This document shows, piece after piece, positions 23,671 through 34,125 of a stretch of DNA of 64,000 nt; the stretch's first letter is position 1, and each line of letters opens with the position of its first letter. The notes under the pieces are model-generated. The model was not told the origin of the DNA and did not search any database. It worked only from the letters and a program-made list of their open reading frames with translations. Source of the stretch: Lamellibrachia columna. Taxonomy: Eukaryota; Annelida; Polychaeta; Sabellida; Siboglinidae. The stretch is from the NCBI GenBank assembly GCA_963662155.1, contig OY759263.1, positions 1,496,595 through 1,560,594 on the forward strand, given 5' to 3'. The translations under genes and the position numbers were made by a program.

Positions 23671-24048
23671 ATGCATTTCGACGACCTGTTTGAGATCACT
23701 GGCGGCTACGGTTGCTTCCAAATATACGTGACTGCTTTGTGTGGCTCCCTCGCCTTGTGGTCGGTCGAGCTCATGTCGCAGATATTTATAGCCGGCAAGA
23801 TGAACCACTGGTGCTCGGTGCCAGCGCTATTTATATATGGCGAAGACATGGAGAGGCACATCGCCATACCAAAAACATCTACAGGCGAATATCAGAAATG
23901 TGCCATGTTTGACTACGACTTTTACAACTTCACGTCCGACGAGTTGAAGAATTGGAACAGATCATTGATGACAACGAGACATACACGACACTGCAACTAC
24001 GGGTGGAATTACGAAACCACTATCTTCTCGTCAACGATTGTCAGCAGG
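23671..24048 (+). CDS. SLC22A-like: SLC22-family transporter, exon 1 (residues 1-126)
   Basis: The start ATG has A at -3 and an in-frame TGA four codons upstream (23659-23661), which fixes the start. The peptide opens M-H-F-D-D-L-F-E-I-T-G-G-Y-G, as in the family, then TM1 at about residues 17-38. A large extracellular loop follows with cysteines at W-C-S-V-P, K-C-A-M-F-D-Y and H-C-N-Y-G-W. It has two N-glycosylation sequons (N-F-T and N-R-S). The exon ends S-S-T-I-V-S-R at CAGG/gtaaaa, phase 0, matching the family's S-T-I-V-S before W-D-L-V-C. A degenerate copy of the exon's first codons lies 70 bp upstream. Confidence 0.93.
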
Positions 24049-24094
24049 GTAAAAATCACGCCATGCATTCATAAATGTATCTTTGCAATGTTGA
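24049..24094 (+). promoter_or_regulatory. 5' splice donor and start of intron 1
   Basis: GTAAAAAT follows AGCAGG. The next 46 bases lead into the GGT tract. Confidence 0.75.
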
Positions 24095-24522
24095 CAATTA
24101 CGATGGTGGTAGTGGAGGTGGTGGTGGTGATAATGTTGGTGCTAGTTGTGGTGGTGGTGGTGATGGCGGTGGCGGTGGTGGCGGTGGCGGCGGTGGCGGC
24201 GGCGGTGGTGGTGGTGGTGGTGGTGCTAGTTGTGGTGGTGGTGGTGATGGCGGTGGCGGTGATGGTGGTGGTGGTGGTTGTGGTGGTTGTGGTGGTTGTG
24301 GTGGTTGCCGTGGTGGTGGTGCTAGTTGTGATGGTGGTGGTGATGGCGGTGGCTTTGGTGGTGGTGGTGGTGGCGGTGGTGGTGGTGGTGGTGGCGGTGG
24401 AGGGGGTGGTGGTGGTGTTGATAGTCGTGGTGGCGGTGGCGGTGGAGGCGGTGGTGATGGTGGTGGTGGTGGCGGCGGTGGTGGTGGTGGTGGTGGTGGT
24501 GGTGGTGGTGGTGGTGGGGTGG

Positions 24523-24553
<31 letters not shown>

Positions 24554-24927
24554 GGTGGTGGAGGTGGTGGCGGCGGCGGTGGTGATGGTGGATGTGGTGG
24601 TGGTGGTGGCGGCGGCGGTGGTGATGGTGGTGGTGGTGGTGGTGGTGGCGGCGGCGGTGGTGGTGGTGGAGGTGGTGGTGGTGGTGGTGGTGGTGGTGGT
24701 TGTGGTTGTGGTTGTGGTGGGGTGGTGGTGGTGGTGGTGGTTGTGGTGGTGGCGGTGGTGGTGGTGGTGGGGTGGTGGTGGTGGTGGTGGTGGTGGCGGT
24801 GGTGGTGGTGGTGGTGGTGGTGGTGGTGGTGGTGGTGGCGGTGGTGGTGGTGGTGGTGGTGGTGGTGGTGGTGGTGGTGGTGGTGGTGGTGGCGGTGGTG
24901 GTGGTGGTGGTGGTGGTGGTGGTGGGG
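24095..24927. repeat. GGT trinucleotide microsatellite, about 0.83 kb, in intron 1
   Basis: Nearly continuous GGT carries scattered GGC, GAT, TGT, GCT and GGA variants. Variation is heavier at the left; the right end is almost pure. The transcribed strand is C-rich and the coding strand G-rich, so paired G tracts could fold into quadruplexes. Gly, Val and Trp frames on + and Thr, His and Pro frames on - are by-products. A partial block duplication (GGTGGTGCTAGTTGTG) occurs three times. Confidence 0.97.
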
Positions 24928-25493
24928 ATTACAATGACGATGGCTACTATATGTGTGTGTTTTCGATACGGGCACACAATAGTGTGACAAAGAAGATCAA
25001 ACTTCAAATTCGTTACTGCAAAGTGGTATTAGTTTTTATTTAATCATTGAACAGCCTTGATAACAGGAAACAGCCAAAGGTAATTGTAGTAATTGTTATA
25101 TAAGCCCTGCATTAGTTAGTTGCAGTAACTGGGTGGACTTCGTCAAGTCTGGGTGCGAGAAGTCCTGGGAGGGAGGGAGAGCTCACCGCAGCCTGGGAGG
25201 AAGCTGAGAGGAGGGAAGGTGCTAGGTCGTAGGGAGACAGGACGTAAGGAGACGGGAAGGAAAGGAACGGGAGGGAAGACAACCGGAGCGAAGGAGAGGG
25301 GAGTAGGGGAGACAGGAGGGAAGGAGAAGGGAGTGGGGAGACAGGAGGGAAGGAGAAGGGAGTGGGGGAGACGGGAGGGAAAACAACCACCGGAGTGAAG
25401 GAGAGGGAAGTGGGAGAGACAAGAGCAAAGGAGTGGGAAGTGGGGGAGACAGGAGCGAAGGAGACAGGAGGGAAGGGGTCAGGACAGAATGTG

Positions 25494-26099
25494 ATGGAGG
25501 GGATCGAACGGAAGAGTTATTCTGCAGCAGTGATAGAGGGGGTGAGGAAGAGAGCGAGGGTGTTTGTGGGGGATTCGATAGTTAGGAAGACCGACAGAGT
25601 CTTAAACAAGGGAGATGATGTGGTGGTCTGCTTGCCTGGAGCCAAAATAGAGGCGATAACTGAGAGGGTAAAAAACATCGTAGGCTCGGGTAAGGGTGGA
25701 TCTGTTTTAGTACACGTAGGGACAAATAACGTAGAGAGGGAGGGTACAACTGCCATAGTTAGGAAATATAGGCAGTTGGTCAGAACACTAAAACAGACGC
25801 GGGTTGAGCAGGTAATACTGTCAGGGATTTTACCTGTAATGGGCAGGAGGGGTCACAAATATCGAAATTGTCGGGGGATGGCAATTAACATGTTAGTCCA
25901 GAAGTTATGTAGGGAAGAGGAAGTTGGATTTGTGGATTTATGGGGAAGTTTTGTTGGGAGGGCTGATATGTACATGAAGGATGGGCTTCATTTAAGTGGA
26001 AAGGGGGCGGCAGTATTCGCGGACAAACTTTCAGCAGCAGTAGATAGTGACTTGGGTACAATGACAAATATTTTTGGAAGTAAACATTCTTTAAACTAG
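25494..26099 (+). CDS. CR1-like LINE ORF1, SGNH/GDSL esterase-type protein
   Basis: The first ATG in the open frame is 25494, giving 201 codons to TAG at 26097. The frame is open upstream to about 25340 without an ATG. The upstream G-E-T-G-G-K-E-type repeats continue in another frame to about 25153, so a one-base indel in that low-complexity part may hide a longer N-terminus. Three SGNH blocks are visible: V-F-V-G-D-S-I-V (catalytic Ser, 26-28 residues from the ATG), V-H-V-G-T-N-N-V, and D-G-L-H-L-S-G-K-G (Asp and His). Esterase domains of this kind are known in ORF1 of CR1 and L2 elements; their role may be membrane or lipid association. Catalytic residues appear intact. Confidence 0.85.
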   Translation: MEGIERKSYSAAVIEGVRKRARVFVGDSIVRKTDRVLNKGDDVVVCLPGAKIEAITERVKNIVGSGKGGSVLVHVGTNNVEREGTTAIVRKYRQLVRTLKQTRVEQVILSGILPVMGRRGHKYRNCRGMAINMLVQKLCREEEVGFVDLWGSFVGRADMYMKDGLHLSGKGAAVFADKLSAAVDSDLGTMTNIFGSKHSLN

Positions 26100-26101
26100 A
26101 A

Positions 26102-26989
26102 GTGCAGGGGGCTTACCTAGAGGTGTCTCAAGCAGAACAAGAGGCCACTAGCACAGATAAACCAATATCAAATCATCCGAAAAACATCTCTGAAAAAGGT
26201 TATAGATGCGTATGTTTAAATGCAAGGAGCATAGTAAATAAGAAAAACGAATTAAACATTATGGTAGAAGATATTGACCCTCACATAATTGGTATAACTG
26301 AATCATGGGCCAACATAGATATAACAGATGCTGAATTAGGACTGACAGGATATGTAATGTTTAGGAAAGATCGAATAGGAAGAAGGGGCGGGGGAGTTAT
26401 TTTATATGTTAAAGAATATATTCAGGCTTATGAAATAAAACTAGAAAGGGAAGCAGATTGCGAAGAAGCTGTTTGGTGCAAAATTGTTTCAGGAAATTCA
26501 AAATTAACTATTGGATTAGTTTACCGAAGTCCAAACATAAACGAAGAGGACAACACAAAAATAAAAAACGCTATAAAGGAAGTTAGTAAAGGGGAATGTA
26601 TCATAATGGGAGATTTTAACCATGGACACATACAATGGAATTCTCTAGAGAGCACAGGGATTGAGGACCAACAATTTCTATTTTTAATCCAGGATAGCTT
26701 TCTTACTCAGCACGTACTAGAACCAACCAGGGGAGAAAATGTATTAGATATAGTTTTGTCATCACAAAAAGAATTAGTGGACAATGTAAAAATATTTGAA
26801 CCATTGGGTAATAGTGACCATAATCAAATACATTTTGACATCAATGTAAAATCAGAAAGTAAAAATAAGAAAACGTACAAGAGAAACTTCCACAAAGGTA
26901 ACTATAAAGATATGAGAAAATACTTAGCAAAGCTAGATTGGAATAACATGCTGATGAATAAGACCGCAATTGAATATTCTAAAATATGA
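26102..26989 (+). pseudogene. CR1-like LINE ORF2, APE endonuclease domain (frameshifted from RT)
   Basis: The open frame follows ORF1 almost directly, and begins without an ATG (GTG at 26102; first ATG about 26261). Endonuclease blocks are all present: C-L-N-A-R-S (Asn, about residue 40), I-T-E-S-W (Glu 67), V-Y-R-S-P, M-G-D-F-N-H (Asp 171, Asn 173) and N-S-D-H-N (238-241). The domain nicks target DNA to prime reverse transcription. The frame stops at 26987-26989, while the RT continues in the next frame from about 26975. A single-base indel in the run TCTAAAATATGA is the likely cause, so ORF2 is broken here. Confidence 0.88.
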
Positions 26990-28967
26990 AATTGAGAGTA
27001 TCATCGATAAATTTGTTCCCTTCCAAATACAAGGAAAACGGTGTAGAAAGAAACACTTGTCAAAAGAGGCTATTAGAAAAATAATGCTAAAACAAACTAT
27101 GTGGAGGGTTTATAGGCGTACCAGAAAGGACGAAGACTATGCAAAATACAAAGAGGCACTTAATGCAGCTACAACTGAAATCAGACAATCTAAAAGAAGC
27201 TATGAGCAAAAACTAGCATGTAACATAAAAAATGACAGCAAGAGTTTTTATGCATATGTCAGGAGTAAACAAAACGTACAAGACAAGGTTGGACCTCTAG
27301 AAGACAGTGCTGGAAATATAATATCACAGGGGTTTTTAATGGCGGAAGACCTAAATGGTTACTTCAGTTCAGTGTTTACCAAAGAAGATATTAGTTCATT
27401 ACCAGTTGCTGATGCAAAATTTCAGGGGGCTAAATCTGACTATTTAGGTCCGTTAGTTGTAACTCCAGAATTGGTAGCTAAGAAAATAAAGGCAATGAAG
27501 GATAACAAATCACCGGGAGTGGATGGGATTCCTCCAACATTACTAATGGAAACAGTAGAACAAATCAGTATACCTCTTGCAAGAGTATTCAACTTGTCAT
27601 TAAAAGAGGGAGTTGTTCCGTTTGAATGGAAAGAAGCAAACATCATACCATTATTTAAAAAGGGTTCGAGAAATAAGTCAGAGAATTACAGACCAGTGAG
27701 TTTAACGTCAGTGATTTGTAAATTATTAGAAAGGTTAATTAAAGACCATATGGTGGAATTCCTCGTTAAGAATAAATTATTAAATTCATCTCAACATGGA
27801 TTCCTTAAAGCGAGGTCATGCTTAACAAATATGTTATGTTTTTTGGAAGAAATTACTAAGTGGATAGACGTGGGATCGCCAGTAGATATTATCTACTTAG
27901 ATTTTCAAAAAGCTTTTGACAAAGTGCCACATCAAAGATTACTACTTAAATTAAAAGCCCATGGTATCGGGGATAGCATAACTGACTGGATAGAACAATG
28001 GCTGACTGACAGAAGACAACGAGTTGTAGTAGATGGAGAAGTTTCAAATTGGAAATCGGTTTTGAGTGGGGTACCTCAAGGATCAGTATTAGGACCTATA
28101 TTATTCTTAATTTATATCAATGACTTGGACGACAGTATAACAAGTAACGTACTGAAATTTGCGGATGACACAAAACTGTTTAGAAAGGTTAATACTGATG
28201 GTGATAAACAACATTTACAAAACGATCTAGACAGATTAGTGAAATGGTCTGAGAAATGGCAGATGTTGTTCAATTTTGGGAAATGTAAATGCCTACATAC
28301 AGGACATGGGAACTTGAATGTAAACTATAAAATGGGAGATACTGTTCTGGGTACTACTGTAAAAGAAAAGGACTTAGGAGTTACAATAAGCGCTGATATG
28401 AAAGTTTCAGAGCAGTGTGGTATTGCAGCTTCAAAGGGTAATCAAATTCTTGGATTGATTAGAAGAAGCATAACATACAAGGGAAAAAAGTTAATTATAC
28501 CTCTTTATAAAGCAATAGTTAGACCTCATTTAGAATACTGTATACAAGCATGGAGACCATATCGTAAGAAGGATATAGATACGCTTGAACGCATACAAAG
28601 GAGAGCAACTAAAATTATTCCAGAACTGAGAGACCTTAGTTATGAAGAACGCCTGAAAGAATGTGGTTTAACAACTCTAGAGACAAGGAGGTTAAGAGGA
28701 GATCAGATTGAAGTTTTTAAGATATTGAATGGGTATGAAAATATTGATAGAAATATGTTTTTCTCACTCAAGAAGGATAGCAGAACTAGAGGACATGAGG
28801 TAAAATTAGTAAAGGATCAATGTAGATTGGACATCAGGAAGCACTCGTTCTCACAGAGGACAATAAATTAATGGAACAAATTGTCTACAGATTGTGTAAC
28901 TGCTAGCAGCGTGAATATGTTTAAAAACAAGGTTGACACATATCTCAGGAGGGCGGGTTATAAGTAG
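26970..28967 (+). pseudogene. CR1-like LINE ORF2, reverse transcriptase domain
   Basis: The frame is open from 26970 to TAA 28869-28871 (633 codons). It carries the RT series K-S-P-G-V-D-G-I-P, Y-R-P-V-S-L-T-S, Q-H-G-F-L-K-A-R-S, D-F-Q-K-A-F-D-K-V-P-H, S-G-V-P-Q-G-S-V-L-G-P, and F-A-D-D-T-K-L at 28158. The catalytic Asp pair is intact. The thumb region includes P-H-L-E-Y-C-I-Q-A-W and T-R-R-L-R-G-D. After the TAA the same frame continues for 31 residues, W-N-K-L-S-T-D to R-R-A-G-Y-K, ending at TAG 28965-28967. The family normally has this tail, so the TAA is a recent nonsense change. With the upstream frameshift it makes ORF2 non-functional, though only two lesions are seen. Confidence 0.9.
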
Positions 28968-29062
28968 ATGAACATTGTTGGACTCTCGATAGGCCAATGG
29001 CTTCCTTGTCCACTTGCCATCTGGGCCTTTGGCTTGGATGGCAAATCTTGTTAAATCTTGTT

Positions 29063-29160
29063 AAATTATGTAACGTTCGTTGCTTCGTGTCCTCCAGTGA
29101 CCTTGGAAGTAAATTATGTAACGTTCGTTGCTTCGTGTCCTCCAGTGACCTTGGAAGTAA
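29063..29160. repeat. 48-bp tandem duplication, two copies, beside the LINE 3' end
   Basis: AAATTATGTAACGTTCGTTG starts at 29063 and again at 29111, identical through TGACCTTGGAAGT. It is a recent two-copy duplication next to the LINE terminus. Confidence 0.95.
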
Positions 29161-29435
29161 GTACACTTTTAAAGTCCTCTGCTGATAGAAAGCACCAACA
29201 GTTATGTTTTATATGTTTTACTTGTCTCATATATTAATCATTTGTCTTATTGTTTATACCTTAACAGTGTGAGCCCAAAGTAAAATTTCCATTTTGTGTG
29301 ATATATTTAATGGACAATAAAGGTTTTCAAATCAATTCAATACGTGCGATGTTTTTTACATTCTTTGAAATATGTAGGACTATTGAGTCGCTCGTCAAGC
29401 TTTTGTCAAATTTAGACATTTCTAACCTTTGTAAT
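29161..29435. other. Intron 1 sequence with a possible retroelement tail
   Basis: At about 29311 AATAAAGG is followed by TTTTCAAATCAATTCAAT, which looks like the 3' tail of a LINE or SINE. No coding block is visible, so this is only a suggestion. Confidence 0.35.
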
Positions 29436-30068
29436 ATATCTACATGTGTGACACCCGTCAATGCTTACCAATATCTACGTGTGTGACACCCGTCAATGCT
29501 TACCAATATCTACATGTGTGACACCCGTCAATGCTTACCAATATCTACGTGTGTGACACCCGTCAATGCTTACCAATATCTACGTGTGTGACACCCATCA
29601 ATGCTTACCAATATCTACGTGTGTGACACCCGTCAATGCTTACCAATATCTACGTGTGTGACACCCGTCAATGCTTACCAATATCTACGTGTGTGACACC
29701 CGTCAATGCTTACCAATATCTACGTGTGTGACACCCGTCAATGCTTACCAATATCTACGTGTGTGACACCCGTCAATGCTTACCAATATCTACGTGTGTG
29801 ACACCCGTCAATGCTTACCAATATCTACGTGTGTGACACCCGTCAATGCTTACCAATATCTACGTGTGTGACACCCGTCAATGCTTACCAATATCTACGT
29901 GTGTGACACCCGTCAATGCTTACCAATATCTACGTGTGTGACACCCGTCAATGCTTACCAATATCTACGTGTGTGACACCCATCAATGCTTACCAATATC
30001 TACGTGTGTGACACCCGTCAATACTTACCAATATCTTACGTGTGTGACACCCGTCAATGCTTACCAAT
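29436..30068. repeat. 35-bp minisatellite, about 18 copies, in intron 1
   Basis: GTGTGACACCCGTCAATGCT recurs every 35 bp (29451 and 29486 for the ACACCC core). Copies are almost identical, with rare CCATCA, AATACT and one-base insertion variants near the right end. Confidence 0.96.
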
Positions 30069-30425
30069 ATGTGTACGAATTACGATGCACACGTGTCCAA
30101 ACTATGATTCCGCCTATTAAGATCCACCATTTCACTCTCCACAACCTCCACCAGCAAACCTGGCTCAAATGCACTGATGTCATGTCAGATCGTATGAATT
30201 TTTTAAAAACTTCTTATCCAAACTGACTATGCCCTACATTCGTCTGAAACACACCAGGAACTCTAACTGACGCATGACCCCTCCTACAATTATGCTGCTG
30301 CTGCTGCTGTTGGTGTGTTTCGATGATGACGTACGCTGTTGATATGACAATGTTGCTGTGTCGTCGTTGTTGTCAGTGCTGTCTTGTACCCGGCGTTCAC
30401 GGTGCGTCTGACACACGTGTTACAG
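30069..30425 (+). other. End of intron 1 with splice acceptor
   Basis: No gene is present. A short CTG run occurs at about 30293-30310. The acceptor is GTGTTACAG at 30417-30425. Confidence 0.6.
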
Positions 30426-30529
30426 TTTGACCTTGTCTGCGACGACGCGTTGAAGGTGCCTTTTGCCTCAACAGTTTTCATCAGCGGAATTCTCGTAGGA
30501 GCCCTAGTTTCAGGCCCTGTGGCAGATCG
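30426..30529 (+). CDS. SLC22A-like: SLC22-family transporter, exon 2 (residues 127-160, first bases of 161)
   Basis: The exon is 104 nt, opening [10 protein letters not shown], the family block that ends the first extracellular loop. TM2 follows (about residues 137-157) and the exon ends G-P-V-A-D plus CG. The donor is CG/gtaggt, phase 2. The split Arg codon is completed by the first base of exon 3, giving D-R-L-G-R-K, the MFS loop 2-3 motif. Confidence 0.93.
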
Positions 30530-30534
30530 GTAGG

Positions 30535-30644
<110 letters not shown>

Positions 30645-30689
30645 CACCGCATATATACATATCGATACACATATCTAAGAATGTACGTA

Positions 30690-30972
30690 TGGATGTGTTT
30701 GTGTGTACGTGCGTACGTGCGTGGGTGTGTGTGTGTTTGTATGTATGTATGTATGTATGTATGTATGTATGTATGTATGTATGTATGTATGTATGTATGT
30801 ATGTATGTATGTGTGTAACAATGTATGTATAAATGTATGAATGTATGTATGTAGGTATGCATGCATGTATGTTTGTATGTATGCATGCATATATGTATGC
30901 GTGATTGTATGTATGCAGGTGTGTATGTATGTATGTATGTATGTATGTATGTCTGTATTTATGCAATTATGG

Positions 30973-31005
<33 letters not shown>

Positions 31006-31430
31006 TGTATGCGTGTATGTATGTATGTATGTATGTATGTAAGTATGTACGTATGTACGTATGTACGTATGTATGTATGTATGTATGTATGTATGTATGT
31101 ATGTATGTATGTATGTATGTATGTATGTATATATGTTTGTATGCAATTATGCATGTATGCATTTATGTGTATGTATGGATGTATGTATGCATATATGAAT
31201 GTATGTACGTAGGTATGCATGTATGTATGCATGATTGTATATATGCAGTTGTGTATGTATACATCTATGTATGTATGTATGTATGTATGTATGTATGTAT
31301 GTATGTATGTATGTATGTATGTATGTATGTATGTATGCATGTATGTATGTATGTTGTATGTATGTATGTATATATGTATGTATGTATGCATATATGTATG
31401 TATGTGTGTATGTATATATGTATGAAAACA
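30690..31430. repeat. TATG (GTAT) tetranucleotide microsatellite, about 0.74 kb, in intron 2
   Basis: Mostly (GTAT)n is broken by GCAT, GTAC, ATAT and CAAT variants. Blocks with matching interruptions (GCATGATTGTATATATGCA and GCGTGATTGTATGTATGCA type) recur about 330 bp apart, so block duplication helped growth. The Tyr/Val/Cys/Met and Ile/His/Thr frames are by-products. Confidence 0.97.
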
Positions 31431-31698
31431 TATATTAAATATCACAGGATTGTCATTCTTGTTGACCAAATGAACAAAGCTCAGCCAATCAATTTCACCA
31501 TCGACGCCTGCACGTACATTTCACGTACATTTCACGTGCATTTCACGTTCACACACACGCCCTAAGGTTACAAGGTTAGGCGAGTTCATTGTGTCATGAC
31601 AAAAACGTTGACATATGTTGACATATTTGCTTTTCCAAGACAAGGTATTATTGAAAAAAGATTCACCCAAGGATGACGTCATGTCTGTTTCTCATCAG
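31431..31698 (+). other. End of intron 2 with splice acceptor
   Basis: Unique sequence with a small TTTCACGT(A/G)CA repeat at 31518-31550. The acceptor is TTTCTCATCAG at 31688-31698. Confidence 0.55.
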
Positions 31699-31853
31699 AT
31701 TGGGCCGGAAGACAATGGTGCTGATATTCATCATCCTCAAGGTAATCGGCTGCATCATGTCGACGTTGGCGAACAACTTCAACTTCTTCGCAACGGCTCG
31801 ATTCATATTGGGCGTTGGGAACTCCGGTGTATACCTGGGGGCGTTCGTTCTTT
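31699..31853 (+). CDS. SLC22A-like: SLC22-family transporter, exon 3 (residues 161-213)
   Basis: The exon is 155 nt. It completes R and reads L-G-R-K-T-M-V-L-I-F, then TM3 and TM4 (about residues 166-186 and 190-212) with the A-R-F-I-L-G-V-G-N-S-G block that is conserved in SLC22. It ends A-F-V-L plus T at /gtgagt, a strong donor, phase 1. Upstream and downstream phases fit exons 2 and 4. Confidence 0.93.
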
Positions 31854-31945
31854 GTGAGTAATGCCGTCTGCATCTATGTCAATTGTCAAAGCGCTCCTAT
31901 TTGGTTTTATTAAATTTCGCGCTTCCAACTTGGTATGCTGTTGAA

Positions 31946-31990
31946 ACGTCAAACGTCAAACGTCAAACGTCAAACGTCAAACGTCAAACC
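31946..31990. repeat. 8-bp tandem repeat (AAACGTCA), about 6 copies
   Basis: Perfect AAACGTCA units lie near the start of intron 3. Confidence 0.95.
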
Positions 31991-32039
31991 AATGGGAGTC
32001 TTTTCGATCCGCGTCATGTGTCCAGTTGGATATTATTTT

Positions 32040-32482
32040 TTTTAACAAGATTGCCATCCCAAACAACAAGTTCCTGATGGCAAGTGGACAAGGAAGCCAT
32101 TGGCTTATCGAGAGTCCAACAATTTTCTCATCTATGTGTAGCTCGCCCTTATCAAATATCTGTCAATTCTATTTTTAAATATATTTACATTACTAGGAGT
32201 AACACAATCATTTGGCAATTTGTTCCATTCATTTATCGCCCTCTATGAGAAAGAGTACTTTCTCATGTCCAACCTACACTGCTCCTTAACTAATGCTGCT
32301 TTGTGTCCTCTGGTTCTACTGCCTTTTTTAAGTTTGAAGAACATATTCCTATCAACATCCTCATAACCGTTCATTATTTTAAACACTTCTATTTGGTCTC
32401 CTCTTAGTCTCCTGGTCTCTAGTGTTGTCAAACCATGTAGTAATAAGCGGCTTTCATAAATAAGGTATCTCACTATGAGCAA
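32040..32482 (-). mobile_element. 5'-truncated CR1-like LINE copy in intron 3
   Basis: The minus strand encodes G-L-T-T-L-E-T-R-R-L-R-G-D and M-N-G-Y-E-D-V-D-R-N-M-F-F, matching the C-terminal RT region of the element at 26970-28967 with scattered substitutions. It also shares its 3' UTR and terminus (GATGGCAATCTTGTTAA). It is the same family, inserted in the opposite orientation and truncated to about 440 bp. The ORF tail also has a stop at the S-F-S end (about 32243). Confidence 0.92.
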
Positions 32483-32552
32483 ATTAGACTAACAAAATGG
32501 ACTTCCATTGTTTTGTTTCGTCAGCAACATCTGTCGAGGAATGAAAACAATG

Positions 32553-32856
32553 AAAGTCAATGTTCATGAGTTAGTGTAACAAACAGAAGCACCTGGTGCA
32601 GACAAGTCAATGTTCATGTGTTAGTGTAACAAACAGAAGCACATGGTGCAGACAAGTCAATGTTCATGTGTTAGTGTAACAAACAGAAGCACATGGTGCA
32701 GACAAGTCAATGTTCATGTGTTAGTGTAACAAACAGAAGCACATGGTGCAGACAAGTCAATGTTCATGTGTTAGTGTAACAAACAGAAGCACATGGTGCA
32801 GACAAGTCAATGTTCATGAGTTAGTGTAACAAACAGAAGCACATGGTGCAGACAAG
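32553..32856. repeat. 50-bp minisatellite, about 6 copies, in intron 3
   Basis: GACAAGTCAATGTTCATGTG recurs every 50 bp (32601, 32651, 32701). Copies are nearly identical. Confidence 0.96.
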
Positions 32857-32884
32857 CAGGAACTTCCACTGTTTGGATTTGTCA

Positions 32885-33886
32885 ACAGCGGTATGTTGTT
32901 CACGACAACAGCTCCTATTCACCGGTGATATGTTGTGTTCATGATAACATCGCCTGTTCAAAAGCGGCATATTGTGCTCACGAAAACAGCTCCTGTTCAA
33001 CAGCGGTATGTTGTGTTCACGACAACAGCGCCTGTTCAATAGTGGTATGTTGTGTTCACGACAACAGCTCCTGTTTAACAGCGGTGTGTTGTGTTCACGA
33101 TAACAGCTCCTGTTTAACAGCGGTATGTTGTGTTCACGATAACAGCTCCTGTTTAACAGCGGTGTGTTGTGTTCATGATAACAGCTCCTGTTTAACAGCG
33201 GTGTGTTGTGTTCATGATAACAGCTCCTGTTTAACAGCGGTGTGTTGTGTTCATGATAACAGCTCCTGTTTAACAGCGGTGTGTTGTGTTCATGATAACA
33301 GCTCCTGTTTAACAGCGGTGTGTTGTGTTCATGATAACAGCTCCTGTTTAACAGCGGTATGTTGTGTTCATGATAACAGCTCCTGTTTAACAGCGGTGTG
33401 TTGTGTTCATGATAACAGCTCCTGTTTAACAGCGGTGTGTTGTGTTCATGATAACAGCTCCTGTTTAACAGCGGTGTGTTGTGTTCATGATAACAGCTCC
33501 TGTTTAAAAGCGGTGTGTTGTGTTCATGATAACAGCTCCTGTTTAACAGCGGTGTGTTGTGTTCATGATAACAGCTCCTGTTTAACAGCGGTGTGTTGTG
33601 TTCATGATAACAGCTCCTGTTTAACAGCGGTGTGTTGTGTTCATGATAACAGCTCCTGTTTAAAAGCGGTGTGTTGTGTTCATGATAACAGCTCCTGTTT
33701 AACAGCGGTGTGTTGTGTTCATGATAACAGCTCCTGTTTAACAGCGGTATGTTGTGTTCATGACAACAGCTCCTGCTCAACAGCGGTATGTTGTGTTCAT
33801 GACAACAGCTCCTGTTCAACAGCGGCATGTTGTTCACGACAACAGCTCCTGTTCAACAGCGGCATGTTGCTCATGACAACAGCTCC
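32885..33886. repeat. 39-bp minisatellite, about 25 copies, in intron 3
   Basis: Units contain GTGTTGTGTTCATGATAACA and GCTCCTGTTTAACAGCGG. Central units are almost identical; units at both ends are more diverged and sometimes shorter, as expected if exchange is strongest in the middle. A 13-codon unit keeps one frame open on each strand (328 and 338 codons). The minus frame repeats N-R-S-C-Y-H-E-H-N-T-P-L-L. No flanking coding signal supports either. Confidence 0.96.
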
Positions 33887-34125
33887 TGATTCCCATATCG
33901 GTCTACTATAACAAACAAATTGTTCCTACTGTTTATTCAGCGTTGCCAGTTCTCTGTAAAATTTTATTTGGTAATATATAATTGAACGTTTTAATGCATT
34001 CGATTTTGTGATTCTGATGTTTGTGCCTAGGATAATTAATTAATTTAATTTTGATTTCTATGGTGGGGTCATAATCATCATAATCATCATCATTATAAGA
34101 AGTATGATGTCATATGTGTTAATAG
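33887..34125 (+). other. End of intron 3 with splice acceptor
   Basis: AT-rich with a small ATAATCATC repeat at 34070-34094. The acceptor is TGTGTTAATAG at 34115-34125, with a weak pyrimidine tract. Confidence 0.55.

Larger units (their letters stand above)
25100..29065 (+). mobile_element. Near-full-length CR1-like LINE in intron 1
   Basis: The order is a G/A-rich 5' region, ORF1 with an SGNH hydrolase domain, ORF2 with APE endonuclease and RT, then a short 3' UTR. The 3' end is set by comparison with the minus-strand copy at 32040-32482. Both share GTTGGACTCTCGATA and CAATGGCTTCCTTGTCCACT and end at a GATGGCAA-ATCTTGTTAA terminus. Here the terminal string is repeated (AATCTTGTTA twice), typical of CR1/L2-like tails. 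The element lies in the same orientation as the host gene. The left end is placed by the start of the G/A-rich region and is approximate. Confidence 0.85.

Noticed and set aside
24069..25043. Gly-rich, Thr-rich or His-rich proteins
   Set aside because: These are translations of the GGT microsatellite in six frames, located within intron 1.
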